A DNA stretch of 41,573 nt, from NCBI GenBank assembly GCA_031263725.1, contig JAISFF010000055.1, forward strand, positions 1 to 41,573, in the 5' to 3' direction. The DNA is from Lysobacteraceae bacterium (lineage in GTDB: Bacteria > Pseudomonadota > Gammaproteobacteria > Xanthomonadales > Xanthomonadaceae). The notes beneath the pieces are model-generated. The model did not search any database. It was not told the DNA's origin and worked only from the letters and a program-made list of their open reading frames with translations. Shown here piece by piece: positions 17,158 through 29,900 of this stretch (positions are counted from its first letter, which is position 1; each line of letters starts with the position of its first letter). The position numbers were made by a program, and so were the translations under genes.

Positions 17158-19833
17158 TTATGTCTCGGGGGATCTGTTGGCGGCATCGCTGTCGCCTTCG
17201 CGCCCATCGTCGTCGCCATCCAGCGAGCCGTCGACGCGTTCCACCGCCTGCAGTTTCTCGCCCTGCCCCAGACGGATCAGCGTCACGCCCTGGGTATTGC
17301 GACCGACCTGGGAAATTTCGGAGGCGCGGGTCCGGACCAGGGTACCGCCATCGGAGATCAGCAGCACTTCATCCCTGTGGTTCAGCAGCACGGCACTGAC
17401 CAGCCGCCCATTGCGCTCGCTGGTCTGGATGCCGATCACGCCCTTGGTGCCGCGTCCCTTGCGCGGATACTGCGAAAGCGCGGTCCGCTTGCCATAGCCG
17501 TTCTCGGTCGCGGTCAGGATGTAGCCGGTCTGGCCGTCCTGGGCGGCATCGGTCCCGGCTGTCGGGGTCTCGGCGGTTTCCTCCACATCGGCATCGGCGT
17601 CATCGCCGCCGATGCCGCTCTCGGCCACGATCAGGCTGACCACATGCTCGCCGTCGGCCAGACGGATACCGCGCACGCCGCGCGCGGTACGGCCCACCGG
17701 ACGCACCGAATCCTCGGCGAAGCGGACGGTCTTGCCATCGGATGCAAACAGCATGATGTCGCGTTCGCCATCGGTCAGCGACACGCCGATCAACGCATCG
17801 CCCTCGTCCAGATCGATCGCGATCTTGCCGCGCTGCAGGCGGTAGGCGAACTCGGTCAACGGCGTCTTCTTGACGGTGCCGTTGCGGGTGGCGAAGAAAA
17901 CGTAATGCTGGTCGTCGTACTCGCGGACTGGCAACACCGCCTGGACCTTCTCGCCCTCTTCCAGCGGAATCCAGTTGACGATCGGACGGCCGCGCGCGTG
18001 CGGGCCGGCATCCGGCAGCACATGCACCGGCAGCCAGAACACTTTGCCATTGCTGGTGAAGGTCAACAACGTATCGTGCGTGTTGACCAGCCACAGCTGT
18101 TCGATGAAATCCTCTTCCTTGGTCGCCGCCGCGCTGCGGCCGCGACCGCCGCGCCGCTGCGCGCGATACGCGGTGATCGGCTGCCGTTTGGCATAGCCGG
18201 TATTGGACAGCGTGACCACCACGTCTTCCGGCGCGATCAGATCCAGGATATCCAGATCCTCTTCGCTGGCGCGGATCTCGGTACGGCGCGGATCACCGTA
18301 TTCGAGCCTGACATTCTCCAGTTCCTCGCGGATGACCTGCATCAACACATCCGGATTTTCCAGGATGCGGATCAGGCCGGCGATCGTTTCCAGCAGTTGC
18401 CGGTATTCCTCGGTGAGCTTTTCCTGCTCCAGGCCGGTCAGGCGATGCAGGCGCATTTCCAGAATCTGCTGGGCCTGCGTTTCGGTCAGCTGATAACGGC
18501 CATCGACCAGGCCGACGCCAGGCGGCAGATCCTCGGGCTTGGACGCGGCCGCGCCGGCATCGGCCAGCAGCGCACCGACCAGTCCCGGTTCCCAGGTCTT
18601 GGACAGCATCCGCTCCTTGGCGATCTGCGGATTCTCCGAGGTCTTGATCAGCTCGATCATCTCGTCGATATTGGCGAGCGCGACGGTCAGGCCTTCCAGG
18701 ATGTGGGCGCGATTGCGCGTCTTGCGCAACTCGAAGATCGTGCGCCGGGTCACCACCTCACGGCGGTGGCGGACGAAGGCTTCGAGCATCCGCTTGAGGT
18801 TCAGCAACTGCGGACGGCCATCGACCAGCGCCACCATGTTGATGCCGAACACCGATTCCATCTGGGTGCGCTGATACAGGTTGTTCAGCACCACCTCGGC
18901 CGACTCGCCGCGCTTGACCTCGATATAGATGCGCATGCCGTCCTTGTCGGACTCGTCGCGCAGGTCGCTGATTCCCTCCAGCTGCTTTTCCTTGCACAGC
19001 TCGGCGATCTTCTCGATCAGCCGCGCCTTGTTCACCATGTAGGGAATTTCGGTGACGATGATCGCTTCGCGGCCGTTGTCGTTGACCTCGACCTCGGCCC
19101 TGGCGCGCATGCGCACGCGGCCACGGCCGGTACGGTAACCGGCGATGATGCCGGCGGTGCCGTTGATGATGCCCGCCGTCGGGAAATCCGGACCGGGGAT
19201 GTATTCCATCAACCCGTCGACATCGATTTCAGGGGTATCGATCAGCGCGATGCAGGCGTCGATGACCTCGTTCAGGTTGTGCGGCGGGATATTGGTCGCC
19301 ATGCCCACCGCGATACCGGCGGAACCGTTGACCAGCAGGTTCGGGAACCGCGTCGGCATGACCGTCGGTTCCTGCTCCTTCTCGTCGTAGTTGGGCTGGA
19401 AATCGACGGTTTCCTTGTCGATGTCGGCCATCAGCTCATGCGTCAGGCGCGCCATCCGCGCTTCGGTATAACGCATCGCCGCCGCGGAATCGCCGTCGAT
19501 CGAGCCGAAGTTGCCCTGTCCGTCGACCAGCATGTAGCGCAACGAGAACGGCTGGGCCATGCGCACCAGCGTGTCGTATACCGACTGGTCGCCGTGCGGA
19601 TGGTATTTGCCGATCACGTCACCGACGATACGGGCGGACTTGAAATAAGGCTTGTTGCTGTGCGCACCGAGTTCGTTCATCGCGAACAGGACGCGGCGGT
19701 GCACGGGCTTGAGTCCGTCGCGAACATCCGGAAGCGCGCGCCCCACGATCACGCTCATGGCGTAATCGAGATAACTCCGGCGCATCTCGTCTTCGAGATT
19801 GACGGGAATGATTTCCTTGGCCAGCTCTGGCAT
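17158..19833 (-). CDS. gyrA: DNA gyrase subunit A
   Basis: GyrA is the cleaving and rejoining subunit of DNA gyrase, which introduces negative supercoils as an A2B2 complex. The 891 residues show the winged-helix catalytic core with the DNA-linking Tyr122 in [11 protein letters not shown] and the GyrA box in [11 protein letters not shown] six-bladed C-terminal DNA-wrapping domain includes [20 protein letters not shown] and [18 protein letters not shown]. In the quinolone region [16 protein letters not shown], residue 83 is Gln where E. coli has Ser, and Asp87 is kept. ATG at 19833 gives the conserved start [21 protein letters not shown] 110-residue-scale acidic insertion ([20 protein letters not shown]) sits within the C-terminal domain region. 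Confidence 0.98.
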   Translation of the reverse strand: MPELAKEIIPVNLEDEMRRSYLDYAMSVIVGRALPDVRDGLKPVHRRVLFAMNELGAHSNKPYFKSARIVGDVIGKYHPHGDQSVYDTLVRMAQPFSLRYMLVDGQGNFGSIDGDSAAAMRYTEARMARLTHELMADIDKETVDFQPNYDEKEQEPTVMPTRFPNLLVNGSAGIAVGMATNIPPHNLNEVIDACIALIDTPEIDVDGLMEYIPGPDFPTAGIINGTAGIIAGYRTGRGRVRMRARAEVEVNDNGREAIIVTEIPYMVNKARLIEKIAELCKEKQLEGISDLRDESDKDGMRIYIEVKRGESAEVVLNNLYQRTQMESVFGINMVALVDGRPQLLNLKRMLEAFVRHRREVVTRRTIFELRKTRNRAHILEGLTVALANIDEMIELIKTSENPQIAKERMLSKTWEPGLVGALLADAGAAASKPEDLPPGVGLVDGRYQLTETQAQQILEMRLHRLTGLEQEKLTEEYRQLLETIAGLIRILENPDVLMQVIREELENVRLEYGDPRRTEIRASEEDLDILDLIAPEDVVVTLSNTGYAKRQPITAYRAQRRGGRGRSAAATKEEDFIEQLWLVNTHDTLLTFTSNGKVFWLPVHVLPDAGPHARGRPIVNWIPLEEGEKVQAVLPVREYDDQHYVFFATRNGTVKKTPLTEFAYRLQRGKIAIDLDEGDALIGVSLTDGERDIMLFASDGKTVRFAEDSVRPVGRTARGVRGIRLADGEHVVSLIVAESGIGGDDADADVEETAETPTAGTDAAQDGQTGYILTATENGYGKRTALSQYPRKGRGTKGVIGIQTSERNGRLVSAVLLNHRDEVLLISDGGTLVRTRASEISQVGRNTQGVTLIRLGQGEKLQAVERVDGSLDGDDDGREGDSDAANRSPET

Positions 19834-19916
19834 TCGGGGTCTGTTACCTTGAAAAAGCCGCATCGCGAAGACGCGGTCAAAGCGGAAAACCGCAGGCGTG
19901 CCCGATCGATGCCAGT

Positions 19917-19948
19917 GGCCGGGCGACCGCCGAAACGGTCGCCCGGCC
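19917..19948 (-). promoter_or_regulatory. Strong GC hairpin in the gyrA 5' leader
   Basis: GGCCGGGCGACCG (19917-19929) pairs perfectly over 13 bp with CGGTCGCCCGGCC (19936-19948), with a 6-nt loop. It ends about 84 bases before the gyrA ATG. No T-run follows on the minus strand, so it is more likely a leader-stabilising or regulatory structure than a simple terminator. Confidence 0.5.
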
Positions 19949-19967
19949 CGACTACCGCCGGACATGG

Positions 19968-19987
19968 TTCACAACCGTGAAATTCTA
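19968..19987 (-). promoter_or_regulatory. Candidate gyrA -10 box with adjoining inverted repeat
   Basis: On the minus strand TAGAAT (19982-19987) is followed at once by TTCACGGTTGTGAA (19968-19981), a 5-bp inverted repeat with a 4-nt centre that would cover the transcription start. No good -35 box was found. Promoter and operator roles are inferred. Confidence 0.3.
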
Positions 19988-20084
19988 CCACAGACAGAGG
20001 TCCCGATGCCCCTGTCGGCCCCATAAAACAAAGACTTAAGTTTCCATCGCAGGAAAACGCGGCGTTCCGGCGGACGCTCCCGAC

Positions 20085-21143
20085 TCAGCTCCCGAAAGCG
20101 TATTCCAACGCCGCCCGGTCCGGCCGTTCGATGACCCCGCGCTCGGTCACGAGCGCATCGATCAATTCGGCTGGCGTCACATCGAATACCGGGTTCCACG
20201 CCTGGATGCCATCGGCCACCGTGCGCACGCCACCCAGTTTCATCAGTTCGCCGGGATCGCGCTCCTCGATCCTGACCGCATCGCCGTCGGCGGTTGCCAT
20301 ATCCACCGTGGACGACGGCGCCACCACCATGAAACGGATGCCATGGTAACGGGCGGCGATCGCCAGGGCATAAGTACCGATCTTGTTCGCGGTATCGCCA
20401 TTGGCGCAGATCCGATCGGCGCCGACGATCACCCATTGCACCTGGCCGGTCTTCATCAGATGCGCCGCGACAGCATCGGCGATCAGCGTGGCAGCGATGC
20501 CATCCTGCTGCAATTCCCATACGGTCAGGCGTGCGCCCTGCAGCCAGGGGCGGGTCTCTCCGGCAAAGACGCGCGCGATCCGCGCTTGCGCCACCCCGGC
20601 GCGAATGACGCCCAATGCCGTACCAAAACCACCCGTCGCCAGGGAGCCTGTATTGCAATGGGTCAATACACCGCTGCCCGGCGCGATCATCGCCGCGCCC
20701 AGCTCGCCCATTCTGCGATTGGCCGCCAGGTCTTCCGCCTCGATCCGCGCGGCCTCGTCCTGCAGGGCGTCGCGCCAATCGGCACCGGAGACCCGTAATC
20801 GCCGCCGCATCCGTTCCAGCGCCCAGGCCAGATTCACTGCCGTCGGCCGCGCCGCATTCAGACGCTCCATTGCCGGGCGCAAGTGCGCCAAGGCCTGGCC
20901 ACCATCGGCGGCGGAAACACCACGCGCCGCCAGTACCGTTCCCCATGCGGCCGCGATACCGATCGCAGGCGCTCCACGCACGGCCAAATCGTGGATGGCC
21001 TCGGCAACCTCATCGCTGCCGCGGCAAGCCACATGCTCCACCGCGAACGGCAGTCCGCGCTGGTCCAGCACTTCGAGAACATCGCCGGTCCAGCGCAGCG
21101 GCCTGATCCGGTCATAGCGGGCGTAATCGAGGGGTGTCTGCAT
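20085..21143 (-). CDS. mtnA: S-methyl-5-thioribose-1-phosphate isomerase
   Basis: MtnA isomerises methylthioribose 1-phosphate to methylthioribulose 1-phosphate in methionine salvage from methylthioadenosine. The 352-residue protein resembles the eIF2B-alpha family. It has the N-terminal [14 protein letters not shown], the catalytic Cys segment [20 protein letters not shown] and the catalytic Asp segment [20 protein letters not shown]. The C-terminal [13 protein letters not shown] is also typical. No other mtn gene is in the window. It lies 38 nt downstream of the DUF3011-like gene and upstream of gyrA, all on the same strand. Confidence 0.95.
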   Translation of the reverse strand: MQTPLDYARYDRIRPLRWTGDVLEVLDQRGLPFAVEHVACRGSDEVAEAIHDLAVRGAPAIGIAAAWGTVLAARGVSAADGGQALAHLRPAMERLNAARPTAVNLAWALERMRRRLRVSGADWRDALQDEAARIEAEDLAANRRMGELGAAMIAPGSGVLTHCNTGSLATGGFGTALGVIRAGVAQARIARVFAGETRPWLQGARLTVWELQQDGIAATLIADAVAAHLMKTGQVQWVIVGADRICANGDTANKIGTYALAIAARYHGIRFMVVAPSSTVDMATADGDAVRIEERDPGELMKLGGVRTVADGIQAWNPVFDVTPAELIDALVTERGVIERPDRAALEYAFGS

Positions 21144-21181
21144 TCCGGCAGTCTAACGGCAGCATGCGCCCGAGGGCAGCA

Positions 21182-21955
21182 TCAATCCACGCGGAATTCG
21201 GCCCGGCATCCGTGATCGACCCAGATGCCGTCACCGTTCCAGCCCCAGTCCCGCGCTTCCACGCAGGCCGAAGTCGACAACTGGTTGGACAATGTCACCT
21301 TGTGCAGGACGGTGGTGTTGCAGACCCGTCGCCGCTGGCTCCTGGACTCGCAGCGGACGAGGCGCTCGACATCGGCGAACACGCCGTCTTCGTCGCTGAT
21401 CTCGAATTCGCCACTGCAACCGCGCGAAACCCACACCGCATTGCGATCGACACCCCAGGTACTGTGCAGACGACACGGTGCCGCGGTCAACTGGCGCAAC
21501 AGGCGCACCTCGCCACCGCGCAGGGCGACGCGGCAGACCTGTTGCCTGCCATCCACGGATTCGCAACGGATGATGCGCTGCCCCGCCGACTCTTTGCGTT
21601 GCCGCGAAGCGAATTCCGCCCGGCAACCATGGGTCACCCACAGGCCACGCGAATCCGTTCCCCAATCGCTGTTGCGGATACAGGCATTGCCGGACAGTTG
21701 CCGGACCAGATCCACACCGTTGCCGGTATCCATCGCGCAACGGACCATGCGCATGCTCCGCGATTCGCAGCGCACGACCTGCGTACCGTAATCATTGCGG
21801 GATTCGGCTCCGCTCGCCCAGGGCAGCAGTAACGGCAGCCCGCAGAAGATCGCCAGGATGCGGATACGCAGCGCGGCTCTGCCCGGTCCGGCCAGCCGTC
21901 GAATGCCTTGCCAGTCATGTCCGGATATTCGCTTCCGCGCCTTGATCGAATTCAT
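21182..21955 (-). CDS. Exported protein with DUF3011-like Cys repeats
   Basis: The 257-residue protein has an N-terminal hydrophobic segment, IRILAIFCGLPLLLPWASGA (about residues 31-50), likely a signal peptide or anchor. It then has three copies of a roughly 65-residue unit. Each unit reads VxRCES, then a basic stretch and C, then LxxQLS/T, then C, then WGxxxxxxWVxxGCxxEF. The last copy is LVRCESRSQRRRVCN through GIWVDHGCRAEFRVD. This matches the DUF3011 pattern of exported proteins, function unknown. The even cysteines suggest disulfides in the periplasm. ATG at 21955 is preferred to 22000 because the latter overlaps epmA, while 21955 starts 13 nt after its stop. It probably belongs to the epmA transcript. 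Confidence 0.8.
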   Translation of the reverse strand: MNSIKARKRISGHDWQGIRRLAGPGRAALRIRILAIFCGLPLLLPWASGAESRNDYGTQVVRCESRSMRMVRCAMDTGNGVDLVRQLSGNACIRNSDWGTDSRGLWVTHGCRAEFASRQRKESAGQRIIRCESVDGRQQVCRVALRGGEVRLLRQLTAAPCRLHSTWGVDRNAVWVSRGCSGEFEISDEDGVFADVERLVRCESRSQRRRVCNTTVLHKVTLSNQLSTSACVEARDWGWNGDGIWVDHGCRAEFRVD

Positions 21956-21968
21956 GATCGGCTCTATC

Positions 21969-22964
21969 TCAGGCATGGGCAAAATCAAATGCGAGCACAT
22001 CGGCGATGGCGTCCGTTCCCTGCATTGCCATCAACAGCCGATCGATGCCCACAGCGACACCGGCGCAATCCGGCAATCCCGAGGCCAGTGCGGCCAACAG
22101 TTGCCGGTCGATGGGCAGCTGCGGCAGTCCTCGACGGCGGCGCACTTCCAGATCGCGCAGGAAACGATCGCCCTGCTCGTGGGCATCGGTCAACTCGTGA
22201 TAGCCATTGGCCAGTTCGTGGACGCCGAGATAAAGTTCGAAACGCTCCGCTACCGGCGGATCGTCCTGGCGAATCCGTGCCAGCGCGCACTGGGTCGCGG
22301 GCCAATCGTCGACTACGGTGATACGGTCGTCGGGAAACCCGGGCTGGATGCGGTGGGTCATCAGCAGATCCAGCCAGTCGTCCCGGCTCAATCCTTCCTC
22401 GTCGATGCGGACATCGCGCAGCGGCGCCCGCAGATCGTCCAGCGGCGCGCTGAAGGGATCCAGTTGCAGGGTCCGCATGAACAGTTCGCGATAGCTCAAT
22501 GCCCGCACTTCGGCACGACGGCCGACCAGTTGCAGCGCCAACCGTACCAGTTCGACGGTTTCTCCGACCAGGCGCTGGTGATCCCAGCCGACCCGATACC
22601 ACTCCAGCAGGGTGAATTCGGGATTGTGACGCCCGCCGGCCTCGCCGTTGCGGAAGACCCGGCCCAGCTCGTAACAATCGCCGATGCCGGCGGCCAACAG
22701 ACGCTTGAGCGGGTATTCCGGCGATGTCCGCAGCCAGCGCGTGACTGCGCCCGCATCGACATGCCCGCTGAAGCGGGTGGAAAAACCGTCGATATTCGGT
22801 TCTGTATTTCCGGCTGCGGACAGGATCGGCGTTTCCACTTCGAGTACGCCGCGCTCTGCGAAGTACTCCCGCAACATGGCATAAAGCCGTGCGCGCAGAT
22901 GCAGTGCCACCTTCAGCGAATCCGCCATCCGACCGGTCGCGCCATGTGACGATTGCCCCGTCAT
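21969..22964 (-). CDS. epmA: Elongation factor P--(R)-beta-lysine ligase
   Basis: EpmA (GenX/PoxA/YjeA) is a class II lysyl-tRNA-synthetase paralogue that attaches (R)-beta-lysine to a lysine of EF-P, which relieves ribosome stalling at prolines. The 331 residues contain motif 1 around RGVLEVETPILSAAGNTEPN, motif 2 DCYELGRVFRNGEAGGRHNPEF, and motif 3 GVAVGIDRLLMAMQG. As expected, the tRNA anticodon-binding domain is absent. ATG 22964 overlaps the stop of the upstream acetyltransferase gene by four bases (ATGA), which supports this start and translational coupling. The partner genes epmB and efp are not in the window. Confidence 0.95.
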   Translation of the reverse strand: MTGQSSHGATGRMADSLKVALHLRARLYAMLREYFAERGVLEVETPILSAAGNTEPNIDGFSTRFSGHVDAGAVTRWLRTSPEYPLKRLLAAGIGDCYELGRVFRNGEAGGRHNPEFTLLEWYRVGWDHQRLVGETVELVRLALQLVGRRAEVRALSYRELFMRTLQLDPFSAPLDDLRAPLRDVRIDEEGLSRDDWLDLLMTHRIQPGFPDDRITVVDDWPATQCALARIRQDDPPVAERFELYLGVHELANGYHELTDAHEQGDRFLRDLEVRRRRGLPQLPIDRQLLAALASGLPDCAGVAVGIDRLLMAMQGTDAIADVLAFDFAHA

Positions 22965-23440
22965 CCGCCGGCGGATTCCGAATGCAACCAGCGCGTCAGC
23001 GTGGCCCGGTGATCTTCGACGAAACCGACCTTCAGATAGATCGCCTTCGCCTTGGGGTTGTGGTCATGCACTTCCAGCCGCAAGGCTTCGACCCCCGCCT
23101 GCCGCGCCCAGGCCGTGACCTGGTCCAGCGCCACCCCGCCCCAGCCCTGCCCGCGTACCACCGGCGACAGGTAGAGCTCGTCCAGCAGGGCATAGCGGCC
23201 ACCATGCTCCACTGTGAACCCCACGGTCACGATGGCATATCCGGCCGGTACGCCGTCTTCGCCGGAGAACAGCAGGATCACGCCATACCACGGGTCCGAC
23301 AATAATGCCGACAACCCGCGCCGCTGCCGTTTCTCGACATAGACGATCCGATCCTCTTGGTAGAAATTCCGCATCATCGACAACAACGTCTCGATGTCCC
23401 CGGCGCCGGCCGGACGCGTCTGCATGGTCTGTCTGCTCAT
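22961..23440 (-). CDS. GNAT-family N-acetyltransferase
   Basis: The 159-residue protein has the GNAT fold: an N-terminal TRPAGAGDIETLLSMM strand-helix, the central strand YALLDELYLSPVVRGQGWGG with the acetyl-CoA pyrophosphate loop RGQGWG, and a C-terminal LRLEVHDHNPKAKAIYLKVGF motif. The substrate is not predictable. It is first in a tight unit with epmA, overlapping it by four bases. A link to protein or amino-acid modification is conceivable but not shown. The Met five codons downstream is an alternative start. Confidence 0.85.
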   Translation of the reverse strand: MSRQTMQTRPAGAGDIETLLSMMRNFYQEDRIVYVEKRQRRGLSALLSDPWYGVILLFSGEDGVPAGYAIVTVGFTVEHGGRYALLDELYLSPVVRGQGWGGVALDQVTAWARQAGVEALRLEVHDHNPKAKAIYLKVGFVEDHRATLTRWLHSESAGG

Positions 23441-23490
23441 CGATCAATCCCGAATAACCAGGCGGTTCATTCTTCCCTATTGCTCACAGA

Positions 23491-23516
23491 AAGGTAAAGA
23501 CCGCCAACAGGCGGTG
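23491..23516 (-). terminator. Terminator downstream of ligA
   Basis: On the minus strand ACCGCC-TGTT-GGCGGT (stem halves 23511-23516 and 23501-23506) is followed by CTTTACCTTT. It separates the smc-zipA-ligA unit from the acetyltransferase-epmA unit. Confidence 0.55.
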
Positions 23517-23616
23517 CCGCGCCCCCCTTGGCAAAGCCGGGGTGAACATGGCGAAAATCCGCCACGACGGGTTTACCCGATCCGTCTTCCAGGCACCTTT
23601 CCGCCGATCCCGGTCT

Positions 23617-26230
<2,614 letters not shown>

Positions 26231-26242
26231 CAGTCCGCCCGC

Positions 26243-26947
26243 TTACCAGCGCTGGATTTCGTGCTGCCGGTCGTAGTTGCGCAATTCTTCGCGGATATGT
26301 GCGATGCGTTGACGACCCAGCGCGTTGCGGCCGTCGTCCAGGACCACGCCATCGAGCAGCTCGGCCATCCTCTGCACGGTTGGCAGCATTTTTTCCCATG
26401 CGTCAAGCGCCGGCACCGGCGCGGGCAAGGTCAGGAAAAAGGTGATCGCCGGCGTTTCCATGTCATGGATCGTCGCCATGTCGAAACTGCCGGGATTGAG
26501 GATGCTGGCCATGCTGAAAATGGGGCCGCGTTCCGGGTGCCCGTCCGCCAGCCGGTGGAAAACGTCCATGTGCCCGAAGACCATGCCGGTCTTTTCCGCC
26601 GCGACCACGATGTCTTCGCCGCGCAACGCCTGCTCCGCGCGGGCCGCGATGACCAGGGTCACGATCTTGTCGAAATCCTGGATCTCGCGCCTGCCCAGCG
26701 CGCTGGCCGGCAGGCCGGAAGGTTCCAAGTCCAGCTCGGGCTGGTCCCCTTCCCGGGACGCCTCGAAATCCTCGACCACTTCGCCGTCGTCGCCCAGTAC
26801 CGGTTCGCGCCTTTCCCGCGCCGGCTCCGGGGCGGGAACCCGCCGGCCCTGCTGGCCCTTGCGCGGACGGCTGAAGAAAAAAATGGCGATGAGCAGCAAC
26901 AGGCCTGCAATCAGAATGCCGATGCGCAGCAAGGTCATATCGGACAT
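26243..26947 (-). CDS. zipA: Cell division protein ZipA
   Basis: ZipA anchors FtsZ filaments to the inner membrane at the division site. The 234-residue protein has an N-terminal membrane helix (LLRIGILIAGLLLLIAIFFF), a basic patch, and a short acidic/Pro-rich linker. The C-terminal FtsZ-binding domain begins near residue 88, with FDKIVTLVIAARAEQALRGE and FSMASILNPGSFDMATIHDM. The linker is shorter than in E. coli, where ZipA has 328 residues. It lies 50 nt downstream of smc and upstream of ligA, an order common in gammaproteobacteria. Confidence 0.92.
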   Translation of the reverse strand: MSDMTLLRIGILIAGLLLLIAIFFFSRPRKGQQGRRVPAPEPARERREPVLGDDGEVVEDFEASREGDQPELDLEPSGLPASALGRREIQDFDKIVTLVIAARAEQALRGEDIVVAAEKTGMVFGHMDVFHRLADGHPERGPIFSMASILNPGSFDMATIHDMETPAITFFLTLPAPVPALDAWEKMLPTVQRMAELLDGVVLDDGRNALGRQRIAHIREELRNYDRQHEIQRW

Positions 26948-26997
26948 TTACGCGGTCTCCATCTCGGTTCCGGATCGTGTTGCAAAGAATGGCACGG

Positions 26998-29900
26998 TCA
27001 GGCGGCGCCCGCCAAACGCGCCGCCTCCTCCAGGTCCACGCTGACCAACCGGCTTACGCCCGGTTCACGCATGGTCACGCCGCTGAGCTGGTGCGCTGCT
27101 TCCATCGTCGCCTTGTTGTGGCTGACGAACAGGAACTGCACTTTCTCGCTCATTTCCTTGACCATCGAGGTGAAGCGGCCGACATTGGCCTCATCCAGCG
27201 GCGCGTCGACCTCGTCGAGCAGGCAGAACGGAGCGGGATTGAGCTGGAATATGGCGAACACCAGCGCCACCGCCGTCATCGCCTTTTCGCCGCCGGACAG
27301 CAGCGAGATGTTGGATACGCGCTTGCCCGGAGGGCGCGCCATGATCGCCACGCCGGTATCGAGCAGGTCTTCGCCGGTCAGTTCCAGGTAGGCATGCCCG
27401 CCGCCGAACAGGCGCGGATACAGCGCCTGCAGGCCGGAGTTGACCCGGTCGAACGTAACCTTGAAGCGGCCGCGGGTTTCGCGGTCGATCTTGCAGATCG
27501 CTTCTTCCAGCGTCTCCAGTGCGCTGACTAGGTCGGTGTTCTGTGCATCCAGATACAGCTTGCGCTGCTCGGCCTCGCCGCATTCTTGGATCGCGGCCAG
27601 GTTGACCGGTTCCAGTCGGCGCATGCGCGCGTCGATCTGTTCGACGTTCTGTTCCCACTGTGTCGGATCGGCCACTTCCGGCAGGTCGTTGAGTACATCC
27701 TCGACGACGAATCCGCCGGCGACGATCGCCTCGGCCAGTTGTTCGGCCTTCAGCGCCAGCGCTTGCTGGTCGAGACGTTGCTGGGAAATGCGTTCGCGCT
27801 GCGCCAGCGATTGTTCGTCGCGCTGTTGCCGGGTCTGCTCGAATCCGCGCAATTCGTTGTCGATGCTTTCCAGCACGGCGCGGGCTTCGGTCAGCCCCTT
27901 GTCCGCGCGCACCCGCTCGCCCAACGCCGCCTGGTGCTCGCTTTCCAGCGCCTTCACCGGCGAGTCGCCCTCGTTCAACTGTACCGACAGTTCGCCAAGC
28001 CGCGAATCGAGCTGGCTACGCTGGTGCGCCATGCGCTGCAGCGCATGGCCCAGGGAGACGACCTGCGTACGTTGCGACTCCAGGGTCAGGGCGAGCGCAT
28101 GTGCGGTATCGCGGCTGCTACGCGCGGCATCGCGGGTCAGATCGCGGGCTTCGGTCAATTGCCGACGCTCGCTTTCCAACTGTTGCCGGGCGGTTTCCAG
28201 ATCGCCCATGCGCACGATCGCGTCCTCCAGTTTGCCGCGGGCTTCGCGCGCCTGCTCACGGCTGTTGTCCAGCGTTTCGACCAGTTGCGCGACTTCGCTT
28301 TCGATGCGTTCGATCCGCGCCCGGGCCGAGTCCATGCGTCCCTGATGGCTCTGCAATTGCCCGGCCAGCTCGGAAACGCCGCGGTGCGCCAAATACAGCG
28401 CGCGCTGCGCATCCTCGCGTTGTTGCTCCGCCGCCAGCAGTTGATCGCGCAACGCCAGCAGATGCCGCTCCCGTTCCGCTTCGCGTTCCTGCAGCACTTC
28501 GATCCGTTCGCGCAGGGTCTGAATCTCGCGCTCGCGCAGCAATGCGCCCTGCTTGGCCGCACCGGAACGGGATACCCGCACCCAGCCGCTGCCCAGGCGC
28601 TCGCCGCCGCGGGTGATGACCGAATCGGTCCCGTCCAGGCGGGCCATCAGCTGCCGCGCCTCGGCCAGGTCTTCGGCGACATGCAGCCGGCTCAACAGGC
28701 GCCGCACCGCCACCGGCCCCTGGACCTTGGCGGCCAGCGAAGTGGCGGCGAAATCCGCCGCGCCCGGTTCGGCGGAGACCAGCGCGATGCGCCCTTCCTC
28801 CAGCTCGGACAAGGCCTCGACCAGGGTTTCGGGAGCATCCATCAGCACGCCTTCGATCAATTGCCCCAGCGCACTTTCGACCGCGTTTTCCCAACCCTCT
28901 TCCACGGTCAGTCTTTCGCCGACGCGGGCGGCCGAATCCAGACCGCGCGTCTTCAGCCAGGCCACCGCCGCGCCCTGCTCCTGGCCCAGCGCGGCCTGCT
29001 GCAGGGTTTCCAGCGACGACAGCCGGCCGCGCGCCGCCTGCGCCTGCTTGCGCACTTCGGCCAGTTCTGACTGCGCAGTGCGCTGCTGATCCTGCAGGCC
29101 ATTGACGCTCTGCTTGCGCGTCTCCAGTTGCTCGTTCAGGCCTTCCAGTGCTTCCTTCCGGGTTTCGTGCTGGACCTTGGCCTGTTCAAAGGTTTCGGCA
29201 AGCGCTTCGATATCCAGTCCGGCGCGTTCATTGACCAGAGCTTCGCGACGACGTTCCGACTCCAGCGATTGCCGGTCCAGATAATCGACCCGGGTCCGTT
29301 CGACTTCGCCAGCACGCGCCGCCTCGGCCGTATCGCGGCTGTGGCCGTCCCAGCGCGACTGCCAGTCGGCCAGACGCGACTCGGCCTCGCGCAAGGCGTC
29401 CTGCTTGTGCTCGTCGCCTTCGCGCAAGGCTTCCAGTTTCGGCTCGGCTTCCGCGACCGCCTCCTGCAAGGCCGTCAGCCTGGCCTGATCGTCCTGAATC
29501 AACTGGTCGAGTTCCGCCATCGATTCCTGCGCTTCCTCCCGGCTCTGATGCAGGCGCTTGGACATCTCGCGCTGGTGCTGGATCTGTTGTTCCAGACGCG
29601 CCAGCACGCCGCCGACCTTGTAGACCTCGGCCTGTGCGAGGTTCAGGGCTTCGGCCGCTTCCTCACGCCGGACCCGATCGGTTTCGATCCGCCGCTCGGC
29701 CTCGCGCTGCTCGGCGATGATCCGCTCCAGCCGGGTTTCCTCCTGGCTCAACCCCTCGCGCAGACCACGCAATTGGCGATCCAGCGCGCGGTATTGCAGG
29801 CCTTTCCATTCGGCGTCCTTGGCGCGCCGCTCCGCCTGCAGCGCCTGGTATTGCTCGGCCTGTCGGGCCTGCCGCTTCAGGTGTTCGAGCTGCTTGTCGA

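Noticed and set aside
17377-19980. An 867-codon plus-strand frame opposite gyrA
   Set aside because: GyrA is unmistakable on the minus strand. The antisense translation has no domain.
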